A stretch of 48,704 nt of DNA from Solirubrobacterales bacterium (GTDB lineage Bacteria > Actinomycetota > Thermoleophilia > Solirubrobacterales > Solirubrobacteraceae). Under the pieces are notes generated by a model. It did no database searches. It was not told the origin of the DNA and worked only from the letters and a program-made list of their open reading frames with translations. Shown piece by piece: positions 24,747-31,803 of the stretch; position 1 is the stretch's first letter; each line of letters begins with the position of its first letter. The stretch lies in NCBI GenBank assembly GCA_027451345.1, contig DAIDJO010000077.1, positions 1 to 48,704 on the forward strand, given 5' to 3'. The translations under genes were made by a program, and so were the position numbers.

Positions 24747-26084
24747 TCACTGCGTCAGGGAGTCGCTCCCGCTGAAGGCGGTCAGAGTCGTGGAAGGCCC
24801 GTCAGCGCTGTTGTTGCCGTCGATCGTCACGGTGTTGCCCTCGAGCAGGGCGGAGCCGCCGTTGTTGCCCTGCTCGAGGATCTGGGCCAGCGGCGCATAG
24901 ACGGCCCCGTTGATGGTCACATCGTTCTTGCCCAAGTCCAGGGTGGCCCCGCTCGTGTCGTACAGCGCGACGGCAGGGCTGCCGCCCCCATCCGGCACGG
25001 CGTTCGGGTCGGGGGTGATCGTGAAGTTGTTGGTGCTCGTCGACTTGTTGCTGCTGTCGAGCGTGATGTTCGGCGCCACGAGCGTGATGTCGTTCAGCGT
25101 CGCCTTCTGTCCGGCGATGGTGATGCTCGTACTGGCGCACATGACGACCGGCACGGATGGGTCACCGAAGCTGCTGCTGTTACCGCTCAGCGTGATCGTC
25201 GAAGGGATCATGGCGCTCCCGCCGCTGACGGTGATGTTCCCGCTCCCCGGGTAGGTGCGGGCGGTGTAGATCGAGGAGGCGCTGCACTCGTTCTGCGACG
25301 CGCTCGTCCAGACTCCGCTGTACGTCGTCGGATACGACGTCGCGGCGGCCGCCTGACCTGGCCCGTTCGCGATCGACGCGTTGCCCTTCACCGAGACGTG
25401 GTTGTCGCTGTTCGGGCAGCCGTGTCCGTACTGGACCGGGCCGATCGAGTCGGTGCCCGCGATATCGACGGAGACCGAACCACCTGATTCGATCGCACCG
25501 TTGATGTTCGTCTTGCCCTGAGAGTTGATCGTGACACCTCGGTTTGCGCAGCTCGGCGAGCAGCTGGTGACGTTCGGCGGATTCGTCGCATTCGTACAGT
25601 CGGCCCCATAGACCGAACTCGGAGCGATCACACCGTCGGTGTACGAGGCGACAGCCCGAGCGCCGGCGGTGGGGTGAACGTTGAAGATGCCGGCGAAGGC
25701 ATCGGGCGCCGGGGTCTGCGTGGCCACGGTGACCTGATTGTTGGCGATCGTCACGCTGCTGGCGGGCACGCCGTTGGCCGCGGCGTACGTGGTCGCCTTG
25801 GTGTAGGCATCGCCGCCGCTCGTGGTGCTCGTGCAGGCGCGGGTCGCCAGACAGTTCGCGGCGGCCAGCGCCGCGGCGTCGGCGGCCACCTGGGCCTGGT
25901 GGCGCTTGGTCTGCCAGAGCGCGACGTCGATCGAGAACGCCGCCAGCGCGAGGATCAGGGTCATCGCGAGCACGATGAGGATCAGCGACTGCCCCGACTC
26001 CTCGCGGATGAGGGCAGCGAGACGGTCGCGGCTCCCCCTGCGGCCACGACCGGTCCGACGCACGCGATCTGGTTCCCCAACCAT
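24747..26084 (-). CDS. TadE/TadG-like pilus-associated surface protein
   Basis: A 445-aa protein. A basic start (about 1-25) and one membrane helix (GQSLILIVLAMTLILALAAFSIDVALW, about 31-57) followed by QAQVAADAAALAAAN match the N-terminus of Tad/Flp pilus minor pseudopilins (TadE/F/G family). The remaining 350 residues are Ser/Thr/Asn/Gly-rich with repeated strands such as VTINSQGKTNINGAI, ITVSGGSAMI and VTINGAVYAP, suggesting a beta-helix-like exposed domain with several Cys pairs. No other tad genes are near. It ends 72 nt before the anti-sigma start, possibly in the same transcript. Confidence 0.75.
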   Translation of the reverse strand: MVGEPDRVRRTGRGRRGSRDRLAALIREESGQSLILIVLAMTLILALAAFSIDVALWQTKRHQAQVAADAAALAAANCLATRACTSTTSGGDAYTKATTYAAANGVPASSVTIANNQVTVATQTPAPDAFAGIFNVHPTAGARAVASYTDGVIAPSSVYGADCTNATNPPNVTSCSPSCANRGVTINSQGKTNINGAIESGGSVSVDIAGTDSIGPVQYGHGCPNSDNHVSVKGNASIANGPGQAAAATSYPTTYSGVWTSASQNECSASSIYTARTYPGSGNITVSGGSAMIPSTITLSGNSSSFGDPSVPVVMCASTSITIAGQKATLNDITLVAPNITLDSSNKSTSTNNFTITPDPNAVPDGGGSPAVALYDTSGATLDLGKNDVTINGAVYAPLAQILEQGNNGGSALLEGNTVTIDGNNSADGPSTTLTAFSGSDSLTQ

Positions 26085-26090
26085 TGGCTC

Positions 26091-26100
26091 TTCTATCGGC
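26091..26100 (-). promoter_or_regulatory. GCCGATAGAA element before the TadG-like gene
   Basis: On the minus strand GCCGATAGAA ends 6 nt before ATG 26084. TCAA lies 16 nt further upstream, giving a TCAA-N16-GCCGATAG arrangement close to the sigma-28 (WhiG/FliA) TAAA-N15-GCCGATAA consensus. The call is a tentative promoter shared with the anti-sigma gene. Confidence 0.35.
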
Positions 26101-26243
26101 CGTCCCCGTCTCGGCCTTGACTCCTTTTCGGAGCATCACGAAATGTATCGTGCGCGCGGGCGCAGGGGAACACGGCGAGGCGCGGAGGCCGGCGGGTGGT
26201 CGGTCCACGTCGGCGCGGCTCGCTGGCTATGATCGCCGGACCA

Positions 26244-26317
26244 CGGGGAGTGGCGCAGTCTGGTAGCGCACCCGGCTGGGGGCCGGGCGGTCGCAGGTTC
26301 AAATCCTGTCTCCCCGA
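26244..26317 (+). tRNA. tRNA-Pro (anticodon GGG)
   Basis: A 74-nt cloverleaf: acceptor CGGGGAG/CTCCCCG, D stem GCGC/GCGC, anticodon stem CCCGG/CCGGG with loop CTGGGGG (anticodon GGG, reads CCC), T arm GCAGG-TTCAAAT-CCTGT, discriminator A. CCA is not encoded. Its 3' end is repeated at 27113-27126. Confidence 0.95.
26304..26317 (+). repeat. Left copy of tRNA-Pro 3'-end repeat (possible attL)
   Basis: TCCTGTCTCCCCGA, the last 14 nt of tRNA-Pro, is repeated exactly in direct orientation at 27113-27126. Repeats of a tRNA 3' end are the classic trace of site-specific integration. Confidence 0.5.
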
Positions 26318-26355
26318 CTAATGTGGTTTGGCGACTCGGAGGGACTCCGGGAATT

Positions 26356-26373
26356 CTCCAAGTGCGCTTGGAG
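26356..26373. terminator. Hairpin downstream of tRNA-Pro and of the VapC-like gene
   Basis: CTCCAAG (26356-26362) pairs perfectly with CTTGGAG (26367-26373) over a TGCG loop. It lies 38 nt after the tRNA and 39 nt beyond the minus-strand toxin stop, so it could end either transcript. There is no T-run. Confidence 0.45.
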
Positions 26374-26412
26374 TCGGCGAAACCACAACTCGCCACGCGT
26401 GATGCTCGATCG

Positions 26413-26826
26413 CTATCGAACAGGCAATCGCAAGATCTGGACGTGCGATGGGACAGCAGGCGAGTCGGCCAGCCTGTGGTCGTCAGTAAGCGGGCTCGCG
26501 GGGAGTTGATCGGCGAGCGCGACATACAGAGCATCCCCCGCTGTGAGGTTGTGGCGATATCGCCATGCCGCCGACAGCAGCGGCGCGACAGCGACCTGAT
26601 GCAGATGCCAACCGCTGAGCCGTGAGATCGCCACGGTCGCCTGTGAGTCCGTCAGCTTGCTGTCAAACACCGTGAGACGTCTGAGCCCGGCGAGCACCTC
26701 GGCATAGAAATGGTGTGGAACCCACAGTTCGGAGCCCGGAACAAGGAAGCGCCTCAGGGCAAGCCCCCGCCGGGTGCGGGCGACGATCTCGACGCCAGCC
26801 GAGGCATCGATGACGACGAGACTCAA
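26413..26826 (-). CDS. PIN-domain ribonuclease, VapC-type toxin
   Basis: A 137-aa complete PIN domain. The acidic active site is intact: Asp7 (VVIDASAGVE), Glu43 (FYAEVLAGLRR), Asp98 (LTAGDALYVALA) and Asp115/Asp116 (LTDDHRLA). VapC toxins are metal-dependent RNases, often specific for a tRNA or rRNA loop, neutralised by the co-encoded antitoxin. TTG 26826 overlaps the antitoxin stop in a TTGA junction, the standard toxin-antitoxin layout. The module lies between tRNA-Pro and a copy of the tRNA 3' end, suggesting it arrived or moved as a small cassette. The substrate is unknown. Confidence 0.85.
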   Translation of the reverse strand: MSLVVIDASAGVEIVARTRRGLALRRFLVPGSELWVPHHFYAEVLAGLRRLTVFDSKLTDSQATVAISRLSGWHLHQVAVAPLLSAAWRYRHNLTAGDALYVALADQLPASPLTDDHRLADSPAVPSHVQILRLPVR

Positions 26827-27008
26827 GGCTGAGCGTCGACCCGCTCGGCCCGGATGGCCTCGGCCGCGTCGAGACTCTCGATCTCAGGCTCCGGGCCATC
26901 GAACAACTCGTCGAGGAACTTCTGCAACGCAACCGGGGAGCAGTCCTCCTCCGGGTTGGTCACCACGATCAGCGGATTGTTCGCGATGTCTGCGGGGATC
27001 GATGGCAC
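26823..27008 (-). CDS. Small acidic protein, probable antitoxin of the PIN module
   Basis: A 61-aa acidic protein (GTG start 27008) directly upstream of, and overlapping, the PIN toxin gene. The N-terminal half (IPADIANNPLIVVTNPEEDCSPVALQKFLDELF) could form a strand and helix, and the tail (EPEIESLDAAEAIRAERV) is acidic and helical, as expected for the toxin-wrapping end of VapB proteins. I see no clear AbrB, RHH or Phd DNA-binding signature, so its class is open. The function is inferred from size, charge, order and overlap. Confidence 0.65.
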   Translation of the reverse strand: MPSIPADIANNPLIVVTNPEEDCSPVALQKFLDELFDGPEPEIESLDAAEAIRAERVDAQP

Positions 27009-27112
27009 AGCGGCAAGGATACAGCCGCCCCCTCAGCCCTCGATTCGGCCTCCACGAACCCGCCATGGCCCCACCACAGCGGCTCGGATCGCCTGTGCCT
27101 ACAGGCTTCGCG

Positions 27113-27126
27113 TCCTGTCTCCCCGA
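27113..27126 (+). repeat. Right copy of tRNA-Pro 3'-end repeat (possible attR)
   Basis: An exact copy of the last 14 nt of tRNA-Pro. The sequence just before it, ACAGG-CTTCGCGT-CCTGT, still folds as a T-arm-like hairpin with an 8-nt loop, so the similarity extends through a degenerate T arm. The 5' part of the tRNA is not repeated. Confidence 0.5.
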
Positions 27127-27130
27127 TACA

Positions 27131-27159
27131 GGATCAGCCCGCTGAGGCGGGCTTGATCC
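27131..27159 (-). terminator. Terminator-like hairpin after the homocysteine methyltransferase gene
   Basis: GGATCAGCCCGC (27131-27142) pairs with GCGGGC-T-TGATCC (27147-27159) over a TGAG loop, with one bulged T. It lies 29 nt past the stop of the minus-strand methyltransferase gene. Confidence 0.6.
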
Positions 27160-27187
27160 CGGGCCCTCGCCGCTGAGTGACCGGGGT

Positions 27188-28057
27188 CTACCGGGAAAGT
27201 CTCCTCGCGATCGCCGCGATGTGCTCCGGGGTGGTCCCGCAGCAGCCGCCGACGATCCTGGCACCTTGTCTCGCGTAGTCGGCAATGTGGCCCGCGAGTG
27301 TCGCTGGGTCTGCCGGGTAAAGCACAGTGTCGCCGACCACCTGTGGCACCCCCGCGTTGGGCTTGACCCAAACGGGAAGGCTCGTCGCCTGCAGGAACTC
27401 ACCGACGACGATGTCGCTGTCCTCCAGCGATCGGCCGCAGTTGGCGCCGATTGCCGCCACGCCCAACGGCTCGAATGCGGCCACCACATCGGCGGGGCTG
27501 ATCCCCATCATCGTCCGTGTTCCCTGGTCGAAGCTGAATGAGATGATCAGCGGGAGGTCGGTCATGGTGCCGATTCCCTCCACCGCCCACAACGCCTCCT
27601 CGAGCGCGAAGAACGTCTCCAGCACCAGCACGTCAACGCCACCCTCCCCCAGGGCCTGCGCCTGTTCAGCGTAGGTCGCCTGGCACAGCTCGCGGGTGAG
27701 GGGCCCGTATGGCTCTACGAGCTGACCAGTGGGCCCCATCGTGCCCCCGACAATCCCATCCGCGCCTACGACCTCCCTGGCCAACTCGGCGGCCCTGACG
27801 TTGAGCTCCTTGGCTCGGCCGGCAAGCGGCCCATCGGCCAGCCGGACAGAGCTGGCCCCGAAGCTGCAGGTGAGGAAGAGCTCCGATCCTGCCTCGGCGA
27901 ACCGGTGGTGCAGCTCCCTCACCCGGTCCGGGGCATCGAACACCCATTCCTCGGGGCCCACACCCGGCGGGAGACCCATGTCCTGGAAATTGGTTCCGGT
28001 GGCGCCGTCCGTGAGCAGCACATGCCCGTCCGCGAGACGATCGAAGAACGAGGTCAT
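27188..28057 (-). CDS. Homocysteine S-methyltransferase family protein
   Basis: A 289-aa (beta/alpha)8 enzyme of the Hcy-binding family shared by betaine- and S-methylmethionine-homocysteine methyltransferases and the N-terminal domain of MetH. The start VLLTDGATGTNFQDMG, the central GGTMGPTGQL, and the zinc ligands in GANCG (about 209) and the C-terminal GGCCGT pair (about 271-272) are intact, so Zn-dependent activation of homocysteine thiolate is expected. The methyl donor is undetermined; there is no cobalamin domain, so a betaine- or SMM-type donor, or a partner protein, is needed. It is divergent from pyrE-VOC across 108 nt. Confidence 0.88.
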   Translation of the reverse strand: MTSFFDRLADGHVLLTDGATGTNFQDMGLPPGVGPEEWVFDAPDRVRELHHRFAEAGSELFLTCSFGASSVRLADGPLAGRAKELNVRAAELAREVVGADGIVGGTMGPTGQLVEPYGPLTRELCQATYAEQAQALGEGGVDVLVLETFFALEEALWAVEGIGTMTDLPLIISFSFDQGTRTMMGISPADVVAAFEPLGVAAIGANCGRSLEDSDIVVGEFLQATSLPVWVKPNAGVPQVVGDTVLYPADPATLAGHIADYARQGARIVGGCCGTTPEHIAAIARRLSR

Positions 28058-28165
28058 GACCCGAGGCTAGAACACGACCCCGATGACAACTCTGATCCTT
28101 CACGAGCACCGCCGCGGAGCACGGACGTACACGGTCCGCACGCCGCTTCTCTACTCTGCCAACCG

Positions 28166-29092
28166 ATGCGTGATGGACCCGCTGACACGGCGTTGGCCCG
28201 ACGCATCTATGACGCGGCGCGCCTGTCGGGCGAGTTCGTGCTTCGGTCCGGGCAGACCAGCACCGAGTACTTCGACAAGTACCTGTTCGAGGCCGATCCG
28301 CTCCTGCTGCGAGCTGTCGGCGAGGCGCTCGTGCGGTTGCTGCCACCCGACGCGGACGCTCTCGCGGGCCTGGAGCTCGGCGGGATCCCGTTGGTCACGA
28401 TCCTCTCCCAGCTCACCGGCCTGCCTGCTCTGTTCGTCCGCAAGCAGGCGAAGGCGTACGGCACATGTCGTCTCGCGGAGGGCGGCGAGGTCGCCGGCCG
28501 CCGGCTGGTGGTCATCGAGGACGTCGTGAGCACGGGCGGGGCGATCATCGACGCGGCCCGAGTGCTGCGGGCCGACGGCGCGGAGCTCATCTCGGTCCTC
28601 TGCGTGATCGACCGCGAGTCCGGTGGGACCGAGAACCTCGCTGAGGAGGATCTCGAGCTCCATGCCGTGTTCACCATGAGTGAGCTCCTGAACGCCGCCG
28701 TCTCGACCGAGCCACCGATCAGTGGCGAAGAGCTTGGTCTCGACCACGTGCAGCTGGCCGCGCCCAGCGGATGTGAGGAGGAGGCTCGCCGCTTCTTCGG
28801 CGGACTGCTCGGGCTGCGTGAGCTCCAGAAGCCGCCGCTGTTACAGGGGCATGGCGGGGTGTGGTTCTCGCTGGGCACCCAGCAGTTGCACATCGGTGTA
28901 GAAGACCCGTTCTCGCCGGCCCGCAAGGCGCATCCCGCACTGCGGGTGACACCCGGACGCCTCGACCAGATGGCGGCGCGCCTGTCGAACGCCGGGGCCC
29001 CGGTCAGCTGGGACGAAGCCCTGCCGGGATATCGGCGCTTCTACACCGAAGATCCCTGGGGCAACCGGATCGAGCTGTTGAGCGTCAGATAG
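28166..29092 (+). CDS. Orotate phosphoribosyltransferase fused to a glyoxalase-fold (VOC) domain
   Basis: A 308-aa two-domain protein. Residues 1 to about 185 are OPRT (PyrE), which makes OMP from orotate and PRPP: FVLRSGQTSTEYFDKY, the RKQAKAYGT basic loop (92-100) and the PRPP motif VVIEDVVSTGGAI (115-127). Residues about 190-308 are one VOC module: LDHVQLAAP, QLHIGVED and DPWGNRIELL, with candidate metal ligands His194, His242 and Glu303. The frame is continuous with no stop or start between domains. No Shine-Dalgarno precedes ATG 28166. The VOC partner may bind a pyrimidine-related ligand or remove a reactive product; this is conjecture. Confidence 0.85.
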   Translation: MRDGPADTALARRIYDAARLSGEFVLRSGQTSTEYFDKYLFEADPLLLRAVGEALVRLLPPDADALAGLELGGIPLVTILSQLTGLPALFVRKQAKAYGTCRLAEGGEVAGRRLVVIEDVVSTGGAIIDAARVLRADGAELISVLCVIDRESGGTENLAEEDLELHAVFTMSELLNAAVSTEPPISGEELGLDHVQLAAPSGCEEEARRFFGGLLGLRELQKPPLLQGHGGVWFSLGTQQLHIGVEDPFSPARKAHPALRVTPGRLDQMAARLSNAGAPVSWDEALPGYRRFYTEDPWGNRIELLSVR

Positions 29093-29192
29093 GCACGGCG
29101 CCTACCGGCCCCTGCGGTCGCCCAGGCGCAAGTCGCGTCGCGGCGCGAGTTTGGAGCGCGATGGGCGATCGTGGCACCGTGAGACTGGCGGG

Positions 29193-29744
29193 TCAGGCAC
29201 GGTCTGATGGGAGACCCACGAGCCGCCGGCGCGATGCGGCCAGGCGCCGGTTCGCCACCCGGCCCACGGGGCGCTGCGGCGGGCCGGAGGGCTCGACCGG
29301 CATACGGTCCGGAATCGCCACACCGGGGTCGAGCAGATGAGCGACCTGAGCGACCCGCACCTGCCAGTCATGGACCGTGCGTGCGGACGGGTGCGCCCAG
29401 GTGCGGGCCCGCAGGATCCACTCATCCTCGACTGCCCCGGCCTCGAGGAGCAGGCTCGTGCTCTGGTCCAGCGGCGCATGCCCTGCGCTGCTCGGGTCGA
29501 CGGGCAGCTTGTGGTCGACCTGGGTGGTCATGTCGAGCCGACGGCGGAGCAGCTCGAGATCGGACCCGCTCATGCTGCTCCTGAGGCGGACCTCGAAGAG
29601 GACCGCACCCCCGCGGCGAGGCGGATCGCCCGGGGCACACGCCTCCGGCGGGGCTGAGGGCTCGCGGAGCGGCTCCGAGCGGAGGGACGGCGGGACGTCG
29701 CGCCGAGGTTGCGGGCGCCACGCGGGAACGGTGAGGGTGCTCAT
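29193..29744 (-). CDS. Conserved-looking protein of unknown function
   Basis: A 183-aa protein not recognised. GAGGAGG lies 5 nt before ATG 29744, so translation is well supported. The first 45 residues are Pro/Arg-rich and probably disordered. The core (about 45-150: VLFEVRLRSSMSGSDLELLRRR, then AGAVEDEWILRARTWAHPSARTVHDWQVRVAQVAHLLDPG) looks like a folded alpha/beta domain, and the end is Arg-rich. There is no signal peptide or membrane segment and one Cys. The AT-rich leader immediately upstream resembles the site before the ferredoxin gene, which suggests it belongs to the same regulon as the DUF488-ferredoxin-hemerythrin genes. Confidence 0.6.
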   Translation of the reverse strand: MSTLTVPAWRPQPRRDVPPSLRSEPLREPSAPPEACAPGDPPRRGGAVLFEVRLRSSMSGSDLELLRRRLDMTTQVDHKLPVDPSSAGHAPLDQSTSLLLEAGAVEDEWILRARTWAHPSARTVHDWQVRVAQVAHLLDPGVAIPDRMPVEPSGPPQRPVGRVANRRLAASRRRLVGLPSDRA

Positions 29745-29755
29745 GATGCCTCCTC

Positions 29756-29788
29756 TTTTTTTTCCATATTTTTTGTGTAAATTTGACC
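29756..29788. promoter_or_regulatory. AT-rich site A between divergent unknown and DUF488 genes
   Basis: An island of almost pure A/T in a GC-rich context. Its core CATATT (29765-29770), preceded by a T-run and followed by TTTTG and AAAT, aligns with site B at 30257-30284. It lies directly upstream of the minus-strand gene's ribosome-binding site and about 80-110 nt before the DUF488 start. It is a likely promoter/operator shared by both; the regulator is inferred to be the SufR-like protein. Confidence 0.5.
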
Positions 29789-29868
29789 GTACCACCCGGG
29801 CCGCCGCTGGACAAGGCGCAGACGCCCCCGGGTGCGAGATGGATGACGGGCAGAGGCGGAGGAGACGG

Positions 29869-30255
29869 ATGAGCATGGCGCCCGGCGTGCAGAGCAAGCG
29901 GATCTACGAGCCGGTGTCGGCGGACGACGGCTACCGCGTGCTCATCGACCACGTGTGGCCACGCGGCGTCTCGCGCGAACGCGCCCATCTGGACGAGTGG
30001 GCCAGAGAGCTCGCGCCCAGCGACGAGCTGCGCCGCTGGTTCGATCACATCCCCGAGCGCTTCCCCGAGTTCCGGCGCCGCTACCGCAACGAGCTCGCCG
30101 CCCACGCCGACGCCGTGACTGCGCTCCGGGTCAACGCACGCCACGAGCGCGTGACGATCCTCTACGCGGCCCGCGACCTCGAGCACAACAACGCCGTCGT
30201 GCTCGAGGAGGTGATCAGGCAGCGCCCCGAGCAGGCGGCCGATGCCTCGAGCTGA
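29869..30255 (+). CDS. DUF488 (YeaO-like) family protein
   Basis: A 128-aa protein. GGAGGA lies 5 nt before ATG 29869. Family hallmarks: [67 protein letters not shown] and the ending [20 protein letters not shown] motif (here [16 protein letters not shown]). The biochemical function of DUF488 is not established. The gene ends 2 nt before AT-rich site B, so the following operon has its own control. Family members often lie near redox or hemerythrin genes, which fits here. Confidence 0.85.
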   Translation: MSMAPGVQSKRIYEPVSADDGYRVLIDHVWPRGVSRERAHLDEWARELAPSDELRRWFDHIPERFPEFRRRYRNELAAHADAVTALRVNARHERVTILYAARDLEHNNAVVLEEVIRQRPEQAADASS

Positions 30256-30256
30256 T

Positions 30257-30284
30257 AATTTTCCCATATTGTTTGGAAAAATCC
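30257..30284 (+). promoter_or_regulatory. AT-rich palindromic site B before the ferredoxin operon
   Basis: TTTTCC (30259-30264) and GGAAAA (30275-30280) form perfect 6-bp arms around a 10-nt centre containing CATATTGTTT. The core and flanking AT tracts match site A. GATAAT at 30254-30259, overlapping its left edge, is a candidate -10, so a bound protein would block transcription start. The ferredoxin start codon is 19 nt downstream of the site. Confidence 0.5.
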
Positions 30285-30302
30285 TCGCTTGAAGGGAGCT
30301 CC

Positions 30303-30572
30303 ATGACCTACGTGATCGCGGAGCCGTGCATCGGCGTCAAGGACAACTCGTGCGTCGACGTCTGCCCCGTGGACTGCATCCATCCGACCCCGGACGAGGC
30401 CGGCCACGCCGAGGCCGAGCAGCTGTTCATCGACCCGGACGAGTGCATCGACTGTGACGCCTGCGTCGAGGCCTGCCCCGTCGACGCGATCTTCGCCGAG
30501 GACCAGCTGCCGGCCGAATGGCGTCACTTCGCCCAGGTCAACGCCGATCATTATCGGCAGGCGCAACGGTGA
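30303..30572 (+). CDS. fdxA: 7Fe ferredoxin (FdxA type)
   Basis: An 89-aa ferredoxin. AAGGGAG precedes ATG 30303 by 5-6 nt. The first site ([18 protein letters not shown]) has the spacing of a [3Fe-4S] cluster and the second ([16 protein letters not shown]) is a classical CxxCxxCxxxCP [4Fe-4S] site, giving the mixed 7Fe type common in actinobacteria. It is a low-potential electron carrier. It is the first gene after AT-rich site B and is followed by a hemerythrin, SufR-like regulator and second hemerythrin. An electron-donor role for the neighbouring di-iron proteins is possible but not shown. Confidence 0.93.
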   Translation: MTYVIAEPCIGVKDNSCVDVCPVDCIHPTPDEAGHAEAEQLFIDPDECIDCDACVEACPVDAIFAEDQLPAEWRHFAQVNADHYRQAQR

Positions 30573-30612
30573 GGGCCGTCGACGAGGCGGCCGGCCCGAC
30601 GGCTGCGGAATC

Positions 30613-31089
30613 ATGACCGAGGAGCAGACGCTCGCTGCCGCGCTCGAGCGTGAGCACCGCGAGATCGACGCGGGGATCCAGGCGTTTCTGGCCTCGTGCG
30701 AGAACGGCGCCCCCGAGAGCGAACCGCTGCTCCGCGCGATGGACGCATTGAGGCGCCACATCTACCTCGAGGAGGCAATTCTGTTCCCGCCGCTCCGGGA
30801 CGCCGGTCTGTTCGCACCGATCCTCGTGATGCTGCGCGAACACGGCGAGATCTGGAGCACCATGGAGGACCTCGCGACGCAGCTCGGGGTCGCGCATGGC
30901 GGTGGCCCCAGCGCGGAGCGCTGCCGGACACTGCTCGCGCAGCTCGAGCAGCACAACCTCAAGGAGGAGGCGGTGATCTACCCGCACGCCGACACCGCCC
31001 TGAGCACCGATCTCGACGCCGAGCTCCACGCCTTCCTTGCGACCGGCCGGATGCCGTTGGGCTGGGTGTGCGAGCAGAGCAGGGGCTGA
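30613..31089 (+). CDS. Hemerythrin (HHE) domain protein
   Basis: A 158-aa helical-bundle protein with a full set of di-iron ligand candidates: His15, His49, Glu53, His77, His114, Glu118 and His125 (REHREI, RRHIYLEEAILFPP, REHGEI, EQHNLKEEAVIYPH). This is the H...HxxxE...H...HxxxE...H pattern of hemerythrin-like proteins, which bind O2 or NO or act in Fe-S repair (YtfE/ScdA group). The YtfE N-terminal ScdA domain is absent. The C-terminus (MPLGWVCEQSRG) carries one Cys. It follows the ferredoxin by 40 nt and precedes the regulator by 3 nt, so they form one operon. Confidence 0.88.
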   Translation: MTEEQTLAAALEREHREIDAGIQAFLASCENGAPESEPLLRAMDALRRHIYLEEAILFPPLRDAGLFAPILVMLREHGEIWSTMEDLATQLGVAHGGGPSAERCRTLLAQLEQHNLKEEAVIYPHADTALSTDLDAELHAFLATGRMPLGWVCEQSRG

Positions 31090-31092
31090 GGC

Positions 31093-31803
31093 ATGGACGT
31101 TCCCACCCGGCGCGGCGATCCGCTGTCCCAGCCGACGCGAGCGCGTGTGTTCGAGATCCTCGGAGAGCTGCGGGGCCCGGCCACGACCGAAGATCTTGCC
31201 GCCCGGCTCTCCCTGCACCCGAACGGCGTCCGGATCCATCTGGAGCGTCTGCTCGAGGCCGGATTGGTCGAACGCCGCAGCGAGCGACTCCCTCGCGGGC
31301 GCCCGCGTGATACGTGGACGATCAGCCCCGACGCGCAGCCGGGCGGAGATCCGCCGACCGGCTACGCCGAGCTGGCGCGATGGCTCGTGCGCTCGCTGGC
31401 CCGGGCCGGCGCCCGCGTCGCCGACATGGAGGCCACGGGCCGCGTGATCGGCACGGGCCTCGCAGCCCGCCATCGAGACCTCGACTCCGGCGAGCAGGCC
31501 CTGTTCGACACGTTCGCGTCGCTGGGCTTTCAACCCGAGCGCGAGCTCGTGACGGGAGGCCGGCTGACCTACCGGCTGCGCAACTGCCCGTACCGGGAGG
31601 CGGTTCACGAACGTCAACCGCTCGTGTGCGCGCTTCACCGCGGAATGACGACCGGGCTGCTGGAGAGCATCGATCCGGACAGCAGACTGGCCGGCTTCGA
31701 AGCAAAGGACCCGGACTCAGCCGGCTGCCTGGTTCGCGTGCGTGGCCCGATCGCAGGGGCAGCACCGCGCCCGACCGGTCGCGACGTCCGCCCGAGCCGA
31801 TGA
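31093..31803 (+). CDS. SufR-like winged-helix regulator with Fe-S-type cysteines
   Basis: A 236-aa regulator. The N-terminal winged helix (about 10-75: LSQPTRARVFEILGELRGPATTEDLAARLSLHPNGVRIHLERLLEAGLVERR) is of the DeoR/ArsR-like type. The C-terminal domain has Cys165 (RNCPYREAVHE), Cys179 (PLVCALHRGM) and Cys212 (GCLVRV), the layout seen in SufR-type repressors that bind a [4Fe-4S] cluster and lose DNA binding on cluster damage or NO. I infer that it controls its own operon through the AT-rich sites. ATG 31093 is 3 nt after the hemerythrin stop, and its stop overlaps the second hemerythrin start (ATGA). Confidence 0.82.
   Translation: MDVPTRRGDPLSQPTRARVFEILGELRGPATTEDLAARLSLHPNGVRIHLERLLEAGLVERRSERLPRGRPRDTWTISPDAQPGGDPPTGYAELARWLVRSLARAGARVADMEATGRVIGTGLAARHRDLDSGEQALFDTFASLGFQPERELVTGGRLTYRLRNCPYREAVHERQPLVCALHRGMTTGLLESIDPDSRLAGFEAKDPDSAGCLVRVRGPIAGAAPRPTGRDVRPSR

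Noticed and set aside
26136..26534. Minus-strand frame containing GETGFEPATARPPA
   Set aside because: This peptide is the familiar false translation of a tRNA gene read antisense; the locus is tRNA-Pro.
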